From: Oscillospiraceae bacterium
GTDB taxonomy: Bacteria; Bacillota; Clostridia; Oscillospirales; Oscillospiraceae
Assembly: GCA_017432615.1 (NCBI GenBank)
Contig: JAFRIV010000048.1
Location: 1-64,000 of the forward strand
DNA: 64,000 nt
Direction of reading: 5' to 3'
The notes under the pieces were generated by a model. The model did no database searches. It was given only the letters and a program-made list of their open reading frames with translations, and was not told the DNA's origin. Below, piece by piece: positions 1-7,067 of the stretch (its first letter is position 1; each line of letters begins with the position of its first letter). The position numbers and the translations under genes are program-made.

Positions 1-145
1 AGCTGGCTGACACATTTGTCTCCGGGCGTGGTGTCCCAATTCCAGATTACGTCAGGCCGATGCCCCCATCTTAAAGGAAAAGAGCAAGGCTGGATAGACC
101 TTACTCTTACATTATGAATTCCGGTTTGCCGAGGTGGGCACAATT

Positions 146-601
146 ATGTTAGCGTATCATAAAACTACGGAAGCAGAGAAATATATCATCAGCGAGTGGA
201 AGTATGAGGGAGAATACGCCCTCTATAACAAGGCTTCTTATGAAGAGGACAAGAGAACAGGACGGGGCTTTGCCAACACGAAAAGCAACTTCTTTTCCTT
301 TGTTGACGGGGAGAAGCTGGTCGGCTTCACAAATCTTGTGGAAGAGGAAAAAGAGGTCTTTGTCGGTATAGGGGCAAATCCGGCGTATTGCAATCAAGGC
401 TACGGACAGAGAATGCTGCAACAGACGTATGATCTTTCAAAGTCGCTGTTCCCAGACAAGCCGCTGTATCTGGAAGTGAGAAACTGGAATATGCGTGCTG
501 TCAGATGCTATGAAAAGGCAGGTTTTCGGATCGACGGAGAGCCGTTCAAGGAAACAACGCCCATTGGTGAAGGCATTTTCTATCGGATGGTAAAAGAGTA
601 A
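146..601 (+). CDS. GNAT-family N-acetyltransferase
   Basis: This 151-residue protein has the size and layout of a single-domain GNAT acetyltransferase, which moves an acetyl group from acetyl-CoA to an amine. The acetyl-CoA loop is visible as NQGYGQRM (R/Q-x-x-G-x-G/A type), followed by the usual C-terminal NMRAVRCYEKAGF strand-helix. An in-frame GTG lies 12 bases upstream, but GAGGTGGG sits about 8 bases before the ATG at 146, so the ATG is preferred. The substrate cannot be told; such enzymes are common accessory genes in integrative elements of gut Clostridia. An imperfect inverted repeat (81-109) lies upstream. Confidence 0.85.
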   Translation: MLAYHKTTEAEKYIISEWKYEGEYALYNKASYEEDKRTGRGFANTKSNFFSFVDGEKLVGFTNLVEEEKEVFVGIGANPAYCNQGYGQRMLQQTYDLSKSLFPDKPLYLEVRNWNMRAVRCYEKAGFRIDGEPFKETTPIGEGIFYRMVKE

Positions 602-614
602 GAAAGTCGAAATA

Positions 615-631
615 TGTCTCACGGTGAGACA
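615..631. promoter_or_regulatory. Palindrome TGTCTCAC-G-GTGAGACA
   Basis: This perfect 8+8 inverted repeat with a one-base centre lies between the acetyltransferase and the GIY-YIG gene. The same palindrome recurs at 1959-1975 and 6462-6478. It may be an operator for a regulator of the element. A weak terminator role is also possible, since AGTTTT follows. Confidence 0.5.
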
Positions 632-676
632 AGTTTTCCTCTGTAGTAAAGGCACTGTGACTTGTAGGAGAAATAT

Positions 677-1522
677 ATGAAGTTGCAACAGTTATTTGCT
701 GGGCAAGACATTGATTGGAAAAGAACAAAACTAATCCGCCACAATCTCACGAACGAAAATGTAGCCGGAAACTATGCGGCTGGATTGCTTGACGTTTATC
801 AGTCGGTTCAGGCGCGGACACGATTTCAAGGATGTGACACGTTAATCAGCTTTCTTGGAACTGAGAGGACAAACGGCGTTTATCAAGGCTGTTTTCGCGT
901 GGTAGGCTCTGTTCCATTCGATAAGTCCTTATTGCCCAAAAACTTTGTTTTCGATTCAGGTATGGATGATAACTGCGCGATCTATCAATTAGAGCCATTA
1001 GATATTCTTTCTGATCTTAAAGATCGGCTCGTGATTGATTGGGGGCGCGGCACAATCAACTGGTGTCAAAATGGCACAACAGCGAAAGAGATACTTGAAA
1101 TCAGACCTGCTCAATCGGAAATACGCTTCAAGAGCTATGAAGATGTCATCCTGTCATTTGATACCTTGCATACCATAGTCTACAATCAGTCCGCATACAA
1201 AGAATGGTATGATAAACTCTCCGCAGTAGCGGGTGTATATCTGATAACGGACAAAAAAACGGGAAAGCATTATGTCGGCTCCGCCAGCGGTGAACAAGGT
1301 GGTATTTGGGGTCGATGGAGTGAATATGCCCGGACAAAGCACGGCGGAAATAAGCGTCTTGTTGAGCTGATCAATGCTGATCCGGAATACTGTCACAACT
1401 TCCAGTATTCTATCCTTGAAGTATTCCCTATAAAGAAAGATAGGCAGGAAGTATTAGAATGTGAAAGGCTTTACAAGAATAAGCTCCTTTCCGTTCTGTA
1501 TGGCCTGAATGACAACTATTGA
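677..1522 (+). CDS. GIY-YIG nuclease-domain protein
   Basis: The 281-residue protein ends in a GIY-YIG nuclease domain (about residues 188-281). AGVYLI followed by KHYVGSA forms the two signature strands, GRWSEY supplies the conserved Arg, and a Glu (LECERLY) and YGLN follow. GIY-YIG enzymes cut DNA with one metal ion. The N-terminal 180 residues are not recognised; FLGTERTNGVYQGCFRV faintly recalls an EVE/ASCH-like beta fold, which is a guess. AGGAGA lies 7 bases before the ATG. It sits upstream of a GHKL ATPase and a DNA methyltransferase, so it could be the cleavage part of a defence or restriction module, or independent cargo. Confidence 0.8.
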   Translation: MKLQQLFAGQDIDWKRTKLIRHNLTNENVAGNYAAGLLDVYQSVQARTRFQGCDTLISFLGTERTNGVYQGCFRVVGSVPFDKSLLPKNFVFDSGMDDNCAIYQLEPLDILSDLKDRLVIDWGRGTINWCQNGTTAKEILEIRPAQSEIRFKSYEDVILSFDTLHTIVYNQSAYKEWYDKLSAVAGVYLITDKKTGKHYVGSASGEQGGIWGRWSEYARTKHGGNKRLVELINADPEYCHNFQYSILEVFPIKKDRQEVLECERLYKNKLLSVLYGLNDNY

Positions 1523-1581
1523 TAATATCGTCACGGCGTCACCCATGCTTGAGAGAACGCCCGCATAAGAAAGAGAGAAAG

Positions 1582-1761
1582 ATGGACGTAAATATAGAAA
1601 ACTCCGCATGGGACAAACTGTCCTATGTGGAGAAGAACAAGCAGTTATTCTTAAAGCAAAAACAGGCTCTTGAAATGTTCCTGGAGCGCGGGGCGATCAG
1701 CAAAGCCCAGCACGACAAAAGCCTCCATGATCTGATAGAGATGATGGAGATTGAGGGTTAA
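1582..1761 (+). CDS. Small conserved element protein (SHOCT-like tail)
   Basis: This 59-residue protein carries a C-terminal LFLKQKQALEMFLERGAISKAQHDKSLHDL segment-type helix pair (about residues 22-51). The pattern is typical of small proteins scattered through clostridial integrative and conjugative elements and resembles the short C-terminal SHOCT-type domain. The longer reading frame opens at 1519, but AAGAGAG sits just before the ATG at 1582. Function is unknown. Its value here is as a marker that this stretch is mobile-element cargo. Confidence 0.65.
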   Translation: MDVNIENSAWDKLSYVEKNKQLFLKQKQALEMFLERGAISKAQHDKSLHDLIEMMEIEG

Positions 1762-1764
1762 CCA

Positions 1765-1907
1765 TTAGGCCCTTGCGATACGGTCTATGTTACATACAGC
1801 TCCCGCACTCGAGAACTTGCCGCCCTCACCGCTATTGTAGTGATTTATGCCAAGCCTGCCCTAACTGAGACCTTCACCAGCCCGATGATCGTCATTGGTA
1901 AAAACAT
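1765..1907 (-). pseudogene. Possible frameshifted small gene remnant
   Basis: On the minus strand a strong AAGGAGG (1914-1920) precedes an ATG at 1907, which opens MFLPMTIIGLVKVSVRAGLA and then a stop (1845). In the adjacent frame the reading continues as GINHYNSGEGGKFSSAGAVC and on to a stop at 1765. This suggests one short gene of about 47 residues broken by a frameshift. No family is recognised. It fills most of the gap between the small element protein and the terminator at 1951. Confidence 0.35.
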
Positions 1908-1950
1908 GTAATACCTCCTTTCGGTTTGGATTAGGGCTTGTAGCATATAT

Positions 1951-1984
1951 AAAAAACGTGTCTCACAGTGAGACACGTTTTTTT
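1951..1984. terminator. Bidirectional hairpin terminator containing the TGTCTCAC palindrome
   Basis: This near-perfect hairpin is flanked by A6 on the left and T7 on the right, so it can stop transcription from both sides. Its core (1959-1975) is the same TGTCTCAC-A-GTGAGACA palindrome seen at 615 and 6462. A related but weaker palindrome, GTTTCA-TGG-TGAAAC, lies at 2029-2043. Confidence 0.75.
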
Positions 1985-2070
1985 GCATTCTATGTTAGCA
2001 CTCAAATGGTATAATTACTTAAGAATCCGTTTCATGGTGAAACCTGTTTCGGGATATACTAATTTATGGA

Positions 2071-2098
2071 TTTACTTTCGCGAATGATATGTTAAAAT
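2071..2098 (+). promoter_or_regulatory. Candidate promoter of the GHKL ATPase operon
   Basis: TTTACT (2071-2076) and TAAAAT (2093-2098) are spaced by 16 bases, about 70 bases before the start codon of the ATPase gene. The region is AT-rich and lies just downstream of the terminator and the GTTTCA-TGG-TGAAAC repeat. Confidence 0.5.
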
Positions 2099-2166
2099 GT
2101 ATATTAGAACGATAATGACACTTTTCTCAATAGGTTCACACAAATTATTAAAGGTGGGAGGATAAT

Positions 2167-3585
2167 ATGGCTGTTACTGCGAACGGAATGCCAACGAAGG
2201 AATTCTTTATTAACATGTTAACGCGTGATATTGCGTTGAACGATGCAATACTGGATCTCTTGGATAACTGCTTGGACGGGGTTGTTCGCCAAAAAGGAGT
2301 CGACGGGAAAAAAGAAGATAAGAATTACTATAAGGGTTACTCTGCCAGCATCACTATTAGTAAAGATTCTTTTTGCATTCAGGATAACTGTGGAGGAATT
2401 CCGCGTGATGTTGCTGAGAAAAACGCGTTTCGAATGGGGCGAACATCAACTACTGGAGATGGACTTCCTACCGTCGGAATATATGGAATTGGCATGAAAC
2501 GTGCCATTTTCAAACTAGGAAAGGTTGCCCGAGTGCGCACAAAGAATGCAGGAAAAGCATATTGTGTGAAAATCGAAAAAGAATGGGCAGAGGATGCTGA
2601 TCACTGGGAATTCCCAATTGATGAGCTCGATGAAAAGGACATTCCTTTTGAAGGCACATCGGTTGAGGTCACCGAGCTTAATTCTATCATTCAAAACCAA
2701 TGGAATACAGAAGAAAAGTTAAAGTATTTTGTAGAAACGTTAACGACTGCCATCAAAACGAGTTACAGCCTCATCATTCAAAAGGGTTTTGAAATTAGGA
2801 TTAACGATAAAATAATACAAGCCAACCCCGTCGAATTGTTGGTGTCAACAGGGGAAAAAGGGATCAAACCATATATCTTTGAGAAAACCTATGGAAGCGT
2901 TTCTGTGAGTTTGATTGTCGGTTTCTATGCACCAACACCGAGTGAAGAAGAATTGGATGATGGCACTGAAGGTCGGCGAAGGAGCGAAGATGCCGGTTGG
3001 ACAATCGTATGTAATGATCGTGTTGTTTTGTATAATGACAAAACACATCTTACCGGATGGGGCGAAGCAGGGGTCCCGAGCTATCATACGCAGTTTATTG
3101 GAATTAAGGGAATAGTTACTTTTGAAAGTACGAATCCTGAAGAACTGCCGATGACGACAACAAAACGTGGCGTGGATCTGTCGTCTTCCATTTATGCTGA
3201 TGTGAAAAACAAAATGCGGGATGGACTAAAAACTTTCACTCAGTATACAAATGTATGGAAAGGTCGTATTTCTGAGGAAAGAACTCATTCCAAGGAAGCT
3301 CAGAGCATACCATACACAAAGATTCTTGAAGCAGATGACGCATTTAGGGAGAGTTATGGTATAAAAGCTAAAAAATATGCGGGAGCTATCGTATTTAAGC
3401 CCGAGCTACCTAAACCTAAACAGGACAAGCCATATGTTATTATTCGCTATTCCAAACCTAGAGAAGATGTAATAACATTACATGAGTTTTTCTATAAGGA
3501 TAACTCATTACCCTTGAATCCCTCTGAAATAGGAGCTAAGTGCTTTGACATTCTATTGGAGCAATCAAAAGAGCAAAAGGGGTGA
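2167..3585 (+). CDS. GHKL (Hsp90/MutL/MORC-like) ATPase
   Basis: This 472-residue protein starts with a GHKL ATP-binding domain. The N-box is DLLDNCLDG (residues 30-38), the DxGxG-type box is DNCGGIP (73-79) and the lid glycine motif is GIYGIGMKRA (104-113). The DN-C-x-D form of the N-box and GIYGIGMK are as in MutL, MORC and related standalone ATPases, not histidine kinases. Prokaryotic MORC/MutL-like ATPases are known to cluster with DNA methyltransferases in restriction-modification-like loci. GGGAGGA lies 7 bases before the ATG. The next gene starts 6 bases after the stop, so the two are co-transcribed and probably act together. Confidence 0.85.
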   Translation: MAVTANGMPTKEFFINMLTRDIALNDAILDLLDNCLDGVVRQKGVDGKKEDKNYYKGYSASITISKDSFCIQDNCGGIPRDVAEKNAFRMGRTSTTGDGLPTVGIYGIGMKRAIFKLGKVARVRTKNAGKAYCVKIEKEWAEDADHWEFPIDELDEKDIPFEGTSVEVTELNSIIQNQWNTEEKLKYFVETLTTAIKTSYSLIIQKGFEIRINDKIIQANPVELLVSTGEKGIKPYIFEKTYGSVSVSLIVGFYAPTPSEEELDDGTEGRRRSEDAGWTIVCNDRVVLYNDKTHLTGWGEAGVPSYHTQFIGIKGIVTFESTNPEELPMTTTKRGVDLSSSIYADVKNKMRDGLKTFTQYTNVWKGRISEERTHSKEAQSIPYTKILEADDAFRESYGIKAKKYAGAIVFKPELPKPKQDKPYVIIRYSKPREDVITLHEFFYKDNSLPLNPSEIGAKCFDILLEQSKEQKG

Positions 3586-3591
3586 ATAGTA

Positions 3592-4605
3592 ATGTCGGAG
3601 AAGCAACCTTTTTATCATCTTCGTCCGAATAAATATATAGATAGAAATCTGTTCACACAGTGCCTGTTTTATTTAAAAAGAATTCTTCCCATTGAAGACT
3701 ATTATTATATTGGATTTGGATCATTTTTGTTTGATGATTTCAAAATGATGCACACACAATTGGATATTTCAAATATGATCTCGATTGAGAATGATCCCAA
3801 TGTGTGTAGGCGGGCAAAATTCAACAAACCCTATAGCTGTATTCAGATTGAAAACTGTGATAGTAGTGATTATATTTCTTCAATGGATATGGGTGATAAA
3901 AATTGTATTTTTTGGATGGACTATACTTCTCCTTCCGATTTGGGCAGACAAATATCTGATTTTTGCAGTCTACTTGATTCCTCAAATCCGAAAGACATTA
4001 TTCGCATCACCCTAAATGCAAATCCAGCTGCCTTAAATGGTAAAATTCAGTCAGAAGATGAGGACGATAGCGATGCTATTGCCATGTTGACAGCTGAAGA
4101 GGTACATAAAAAACGACTCACAACATTAAAAGCTCGTATCGGTGACTATCTCCCCGAAGATGTTGAACCGGATCAGATGACAAGAGGTGCATATCCCATA
4201 GTTTTACTTAGGACCCTGGAAAAGGCAGCTATGAGTGTGCTATTTGAGAATCCTCCATATCAGAATAGGTTTATTCTACCACTTTTTTCTTCGGTCTATG
4301 AAGATGGCCAACAGATGTTAACGCTCACAGGTATCGTTTTAGATGATCGTGACGAAGCAAAATCCGTGAAGGAATGCCTATCTAAATTTTCACCCATTAC
4401 TTTTTCATGGGATAAGCCTGTGCAGATTGAAATTCCCCCATTAACACAAAAAGAAATCATTTATATCAATAATCTGCTGCCATGCGAGAATGCAAAGCAG
4501 CAGATTAAAGACAATCTTTCATTTTCAATTGCAAAGGATTCAGCGATAGACAGTTATATCAGTTTTTATAAATACTATCCCAACTTCCATCACGTTAGCC
4601 TTTGA
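3592..4605 (+). CDS. Rossmann/methyltransferase-like partner of the GHKL ATPase
   Basis: I do not recognise a named family. The 337-residue protein has features of a class I methyltransferase fold: YIGFGSFLFDDF (39-50) resembles the SAM-binding motif I, ISIENDP (63-69) the acidic end of strand 2, and FWMDYTSP (107-114) a motif IV-like D-Y-x-x-P. An NPPY string occurs later (VLFENPPYQ) but is out of order for an adenine methyltransferase. The ribosome site AAGGGG overlaps the stop codon of the ATPase gene, indicating translational coupling. The 3' end overlaps the convergent DNA methyltransferase by 16 bases. It could be a methyltransferase, or a SAM- or nucleotide-binding partner without catalysis. 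Confidence 0.6.
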   Translation: MSEKQPFYHLRPNKYIDRNLFTQCLFYLKRILPIEDYYYIGFGSFLFDDFKMMHTQLDISNMISIENDPNVCRRAKFNKPYSCIQIENCDSSDYISSMDMGDKNCIFWMDYTSPSDLGRQISDFCSLLDSSNPKDIIRITLNANPAALNGKIQSEDEDDSDAIAMLTAEEVHKKRLTTLKARIGDYLPEDVEPDQMTRGAYPIVLLRTLEKAAMSVLFENPPYQNRFILPLFSSVYEDGQQMLTLTGIVLDDRDEAKSVKECLSKFSPITFSWDKPVQIEIPPLTQKEIIYINNLLPCENAKQQIKDNLSFSIAKDSAIDSYISFYKYYPNFHHVSL

Positions 4606-5729
4606 AAGATAGCCGAAAGGACACGTTCTGCGGCGATCGGCGAAACGCTATTGCCGATCTGTCTAAAAGCGTGCCAAATTGTATCTGGCAATTTGTACCA
4701 ATCCGGGAACCCCTGGAGTCGTGCGGCCTCACGCGGAGTGATTACTCGCGCATATTCGTAATGAATTGGACGTACAGCTTGATAACTTCCTTTTTCTGGC
4801 CCGGTTCCCGCGCGCAGAGTTGGACAGAAGCCGTCGGGGTCAAGACGTTTAGATTTGGATATTTGGTCTTGTTGACCATACGCTAATTCATTATACCTCT
4901 CTTTAACGGCATCTGTATGTTTAGTAGGATAAAACCCATTAACCAAGTGCCGATTTTGGTATTGTCTTATATATCTAGCATTCCCAACACCGGCTGGAAT
5001 TAGGGACGTTACGTGTTCATAAAAAAACTGGGATTGAAGGTGTGCAGCTTCCGGGTGATAGTAATTCTCACTTAGTGGCTTTATGCCAGTGCTATTCTCC
5101 CTATACCGTATTTTGCTTGGTAAACCTTCCAGTGCTTGACGAACATTGGTTTGTTCATCGGGGTCTACTTTCATTTGCTCTATATCATGGATGTTGACAG
5201 GCCGAATCCGGTGGTCATTCCTATATCCGATGAAGAAGTAACGTGTTCGGGTAGTAGGAGCACCATATTCCGAAGCATTTACACACAGCGGGGATAGAAT
5301 CGTATAATCAGTTAAATATGAGAACGCTTCATTTCGTATTCCGTCGTATTTTTCTTTCATGATACCAGGAACATTCTCAGCCACAAAAAAAACGGGCTGC
5401 AGTTCATTTACCAGCTGAAAGAACTTGATGAATAACCTATTGCGACCATCATTAACATCCCCATGCCCCATGCAACTAAAGCCTTGACAAGGTGGGCCAC
5501 CAATGACACCAATGAGTTGCTCTCTTGTCAGATGGGAGAGTTTCAACAACTCGGCTCCGCTCAGCGTTGTGATATCTTTCTGGATGTGTTTTGAATTAGG
5601 GAAATTGGTTTTATGAGATTGAATTGCATAAGAATCCAACTCAACCGCAGACGCAACATTGAATCCAGCGCGTGACGCTCCGAGGCTTAATCCTCCCGCA
5701 CCGGCGAATAAGTCAATTACATCTGGCAC
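4590..5729 (-). CDS. C5-cytosine DNA methyltransferase (Dcm/M.HhaI family)
   Basis: The 379-residue protein has the ordered motifs of C5-cytosine DNA methyltransferases: FAGAGGLS (motif I, 8-15), GPPCQGFS (motif IV, catalytic Cys81), AENV (motif VI, 117-120), TRTRYFFIG (motif VIII), REAARLQGFPD (motif IX region) and QIGNSVSP (motif X). It methylates cytosine in DNA; the recognition site cannot be read from sequence. It uses a GTG start with AAGGAGG 7 bases upstream. No classical restriction endonuclease lies beside it. Its convergent overlap with the GHKL ATPase operon suggests that they form one system. Confidence 0.95.
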   Translation of the reverse strand: MPDVIDLFAGAGGLSLGASRAGFNVASAVELDSYAIQSHKTNFPNSKHIQKDITTLSGAELLKLSHLTREQLIGVIGGPPCQGFSCMGHGDVNDGRNRLFIKFFQLVNELQPVFFVAENVPGIMKEKYDGIRNEAFSYLTDYTILSPLCVNASEYGAPTTRTRYFFIGYRNDHRIRPVNIHDIEQMKVDPDEQTNVRQALEGLPSKIRYRENSTGIKPLSENYYHPEAAHLQSQFFYEHVTSLIPAGVGNARYIRQYQNRHLVNGFYPTKHTDAVKERYNELAYGQQDQISKSKRLDPDGFCPTLRAGTGPEKGSYQAVRPIHYEYARVITPREAARLQGFPDWYKLPDTIWHAFRQIGNSVSPIAAERVLSAIFQRLT

Positions 5730-5761
5730 ACAAAAACCTCCTTCCCTAATCTTGGTCTAAT

Positions 5762-5790
5762 ATTCTACACTGTCTACTTGAAAAATGCAA
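5762..5790 (-). promoter_or_regulatory. Promoter of the C5 methyltransferase gene
   Basis: Read on the minus strand, TTGCAT (5785-5790) and TAGAAT (5762-5767) are separated by 17 bases. They lie about 35 bases upstream of the GTG start. The rest of the gap up to 6074 is AT-rich. It contains a possible 35-codon frame (GTG near 5792, plus strand) without a ribosome site, and otherwise only the terminator at 5963-6003. Confidence 0.55.
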
Positions 5791-5962
5791 TTGTGAAAAG
5801 CAAGAAGTGCAAAATCTTTTTGAATCGCAGGGAATTGATCTCGGTTCAAAACGAACTAATGGCAGAAATTGATGCCTCATTTAGCTCAAATAACTAAAGT
5901 CTTTATTTCGCAGCTGAGATATGAAAAAAATGAAATCATAGTTTTCGCTATTACTATCATAT

Positions 5963-6003
5963 TAAAAAGCTGCTTCCACGATCTGTATATAACGTGAAAG
6001 CAG
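5963..6003 (-). terminator. Rho-independent terminator of the small unknown gene
   Basis: On the minus strand, CTGCTTTCACG pairs with CGTGGAAGCAG around an AT loop, and CTTTTTAAT follows. It lies about 70 bases past the stop of the gene at 6075-6377. Confidence 0.7.
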
Positions 6004-6074
6004 TTTATGTAAGCTCGTATTTGTCATTTTTGCATTAGCGAACCATCAATCATATGATAAAAATATGAATACAA

Positions 6075-6377
6075 TTATTTGAATAGTTCGCGGAACCGAT
6101 TATACAATTGCTGAGCTATCTCTGGCGGGATACTATGGCCGCTTTTTCCCAAAAAAGGTTGGCATTCTCTAACGAAAGCATTAACTTCATCATTTTCGCA
6201 ATCATTATGTGTGCTTTCTCTTAGCAGAAGAATCATTGTTTCTACAAAGGTTCCCTGCTCAATTGAATCCGCTTCATATATTTTCCCGTTTGGCCGACCA
6301 ATTTCTCCGTAGTACATACACGCATCTGTTTCAAGAGGAATTGCAATATCTCCATGAAAGTTCCATCCCTGTCTCAT
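6075..6377 (-). CDS. Small protein of unknown function
   Basis: I do not recognise this 100-residue acidic protein. It has no membrane segment or signal peptide. AGGAGGA lies 8 bases before the ATG, a promoter (6409-6437) lies upstream and a terminator (5963-6003) downstream, so it is a well-formed single-gene unit. It is the last gene of the accessory segment before the degenerate tRNA at 6719. Antitoxin, immunity or regulatory roles are possible but nothing in the sequence shows one. Confidence 0.6.
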   Translation of the reverse strand: MRQGWNFHGDIAIPLETDACMYYGEIGRPNGKIYEADSIEQGTFVETMILLLRESTHNDCENDEVNAFVRECQPFLGKSGHSIPPEIAQQLYNRFRELFK

Positions 6378-6408
6378 TTTCTTCTGTCCTCCTTTAGACT
6401 ATATTTTT

Positions 6409-6437
6409 ATTTTACCACACATATAAGTGCACTTCAA
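6409..6437 (-). promoter_or_regulatory. Promoter of the small unknown gene
   Basis: On the minus strand, TTGAAG (6432-6437) and TAAAAT (6409-6414) are spaced by 17 bases, about 30 bases upstream of the start codon. The palindrome at 6462-6478 lies just upstream of the -35 box, where an activator or repressor could bind. Confidence 0.6.
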
Positions 6438-6461
6438 TATATTTCGGCAAATATAATAACT

Positions 6462-6478
6462 TGTCTCACAGTGAGACA
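6462..6478. promoter_or_regulatory. Palindrome TGTCTCAC-A-GTGAGACA
   Basis: This is the third copy of the 8-1-8 inverted repeat found at 615-631 and 1959-1975. It is not followed by a T-run, so here it is not a terminator. It sits 25 bases upstream of the -35 box of the gene at 6075-6377. Confidence 0.55.
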
Positions 6479-6496
6479 CATTTCGGACAACAAAAC

Positions 6497-6534
6497 AGGC
6501 CGCTTTCACGATTGAACGTAAAAACGGCCTTTTG
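6497..6534 (+). terminator. Weak hairpin with T-run near the element end
   Basis: AGGCCG (6497-6502) pairs with CGGCCT (6525-6530), followed by TTTTG. No plus-strand gene reads into it within 1.9 kb. The remaining 180 bases up to the degenerate tRNA are AT-rich, and I see no gene in them. Confidence 0.4.
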
Positions 6535-6718
6535 CTTTGATTTCATATTACGGATGTACCCCAATGATCCGGCGCATGAGATACTACCCCTCGCACAGAG
6601 GTTGAGAAAACACACCTCTTTCTGTACGAGAAACAGAGGGAAACAAATTCATCATCATTTGTTCCTTTCTTTCTTATTTTTCTGTGTTCTTTGAAACTCT
6701 TTTATCGGTATTTTAGCA

Positions 6719-6792
6719 ATATTTGAGGCCCACTTGGGAGAGCGCACGGTTCGCATCCGTGAGGTTCGAGGGTTCGATCCCCTTCAAGTCCA
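6719..6792 (+). tRNA. Degenerate tRNA (anticodon CGC, Ala-like); possible attachment-site remnant
   Basis: The T-arm (GAGGG-TTCGATC-CCCTT) and anticodon arm (CACGG-TTCGCAT-CCGTG, anticodon CGC) are intact. The acceptor stem pairs at only five of seven positions (its two outermost pairs are lost), the D-stem has one mismatch, and no CCA is encoded. The 3' part is therefore tRNA-like and the 5' end has been eroded or replaced. The bases to the left are accessory genes and those to the right are housekeeping genes, so this is a good candidate for the chromosomal junction of an element that integrated at a tRNA 3' end. A poorly active but real tRNA cannot be excluded. Confidence 0.6.
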
Positions 6793-6798
6793 CTTTTG

Positions 6799-6836
6799 AA
6801 AAAGCCTTGAAACGTTTTGGTTTTGAGGCTTTTTTT
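6799..6836 (+). terminator. Terminator downstream of the degenerate tRNA
   Basis: AAAAAGCCT (6799-6807) pairs with AGGCTTTTT (6826-6834), with a continuing T-run. It lies seven bases past the tRNA-like 3' end, as expected for a tRNA transcription unit. Confidence 0.75.
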
Positions 6837-6843
6837 AATTTTC

Positions 6844-6880
6844 AAAACCCTCCCGACAGCTTCCTGTTGAGAGGGTTTTT
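6844..6880. terminator. Bidirectional hairpin terminator
   Basis: AAAACCCTC pairs with GAGGGTTTT and T/A-runs lie on both sides. It can serve both the tRNA unit and the leftward operon that ends at 7068. Confidence 0.6.
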
Positions 6881-6917
6881 ATGTCTGTATCATTTTACCT
6901 GTCCGCCCGCGGATGAA

Positions 6918-7059
6918 AGATGCCTGCCCTTGAAACCCACCTCGCCAATGAGCAGAGCGCGGTATTCCACATTCGCCGAGTTCTTCTCAGGAACCGTGAC
7001 GGACGACCACTCGGAGGAGTTATTCCAACTGCCGCATAAGGGGGAAAGGTACGTAAAAC
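6918..7059 (-). pseudogene. Possible C-terminal fragment of a secreted or variable-domain protein
   Basis: The minus strand reads LCGSWNNSSEWSSV, then NSANVEYR, then LLIGEVGF without a start codon. GSWNNSS...N...IGF-like strings occur near the end of formylglycine-generating-enzyme fold proteins, including targets of diversity-generating retroelements. This is only a pattern match over about 45 residues and may be chance. No other gene is seen between the hairpin at 6844 and the phosphatase gene at 7068. Confidence 0.2.
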
Positions 7060-7067
7060 CCCGAAGA

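Noticed and set aside
5792..5899. A 35-codon GTG frame in the gap after the DNA methyltransferase
   Set aside because: It has no ribosome site and no recognisable motif.
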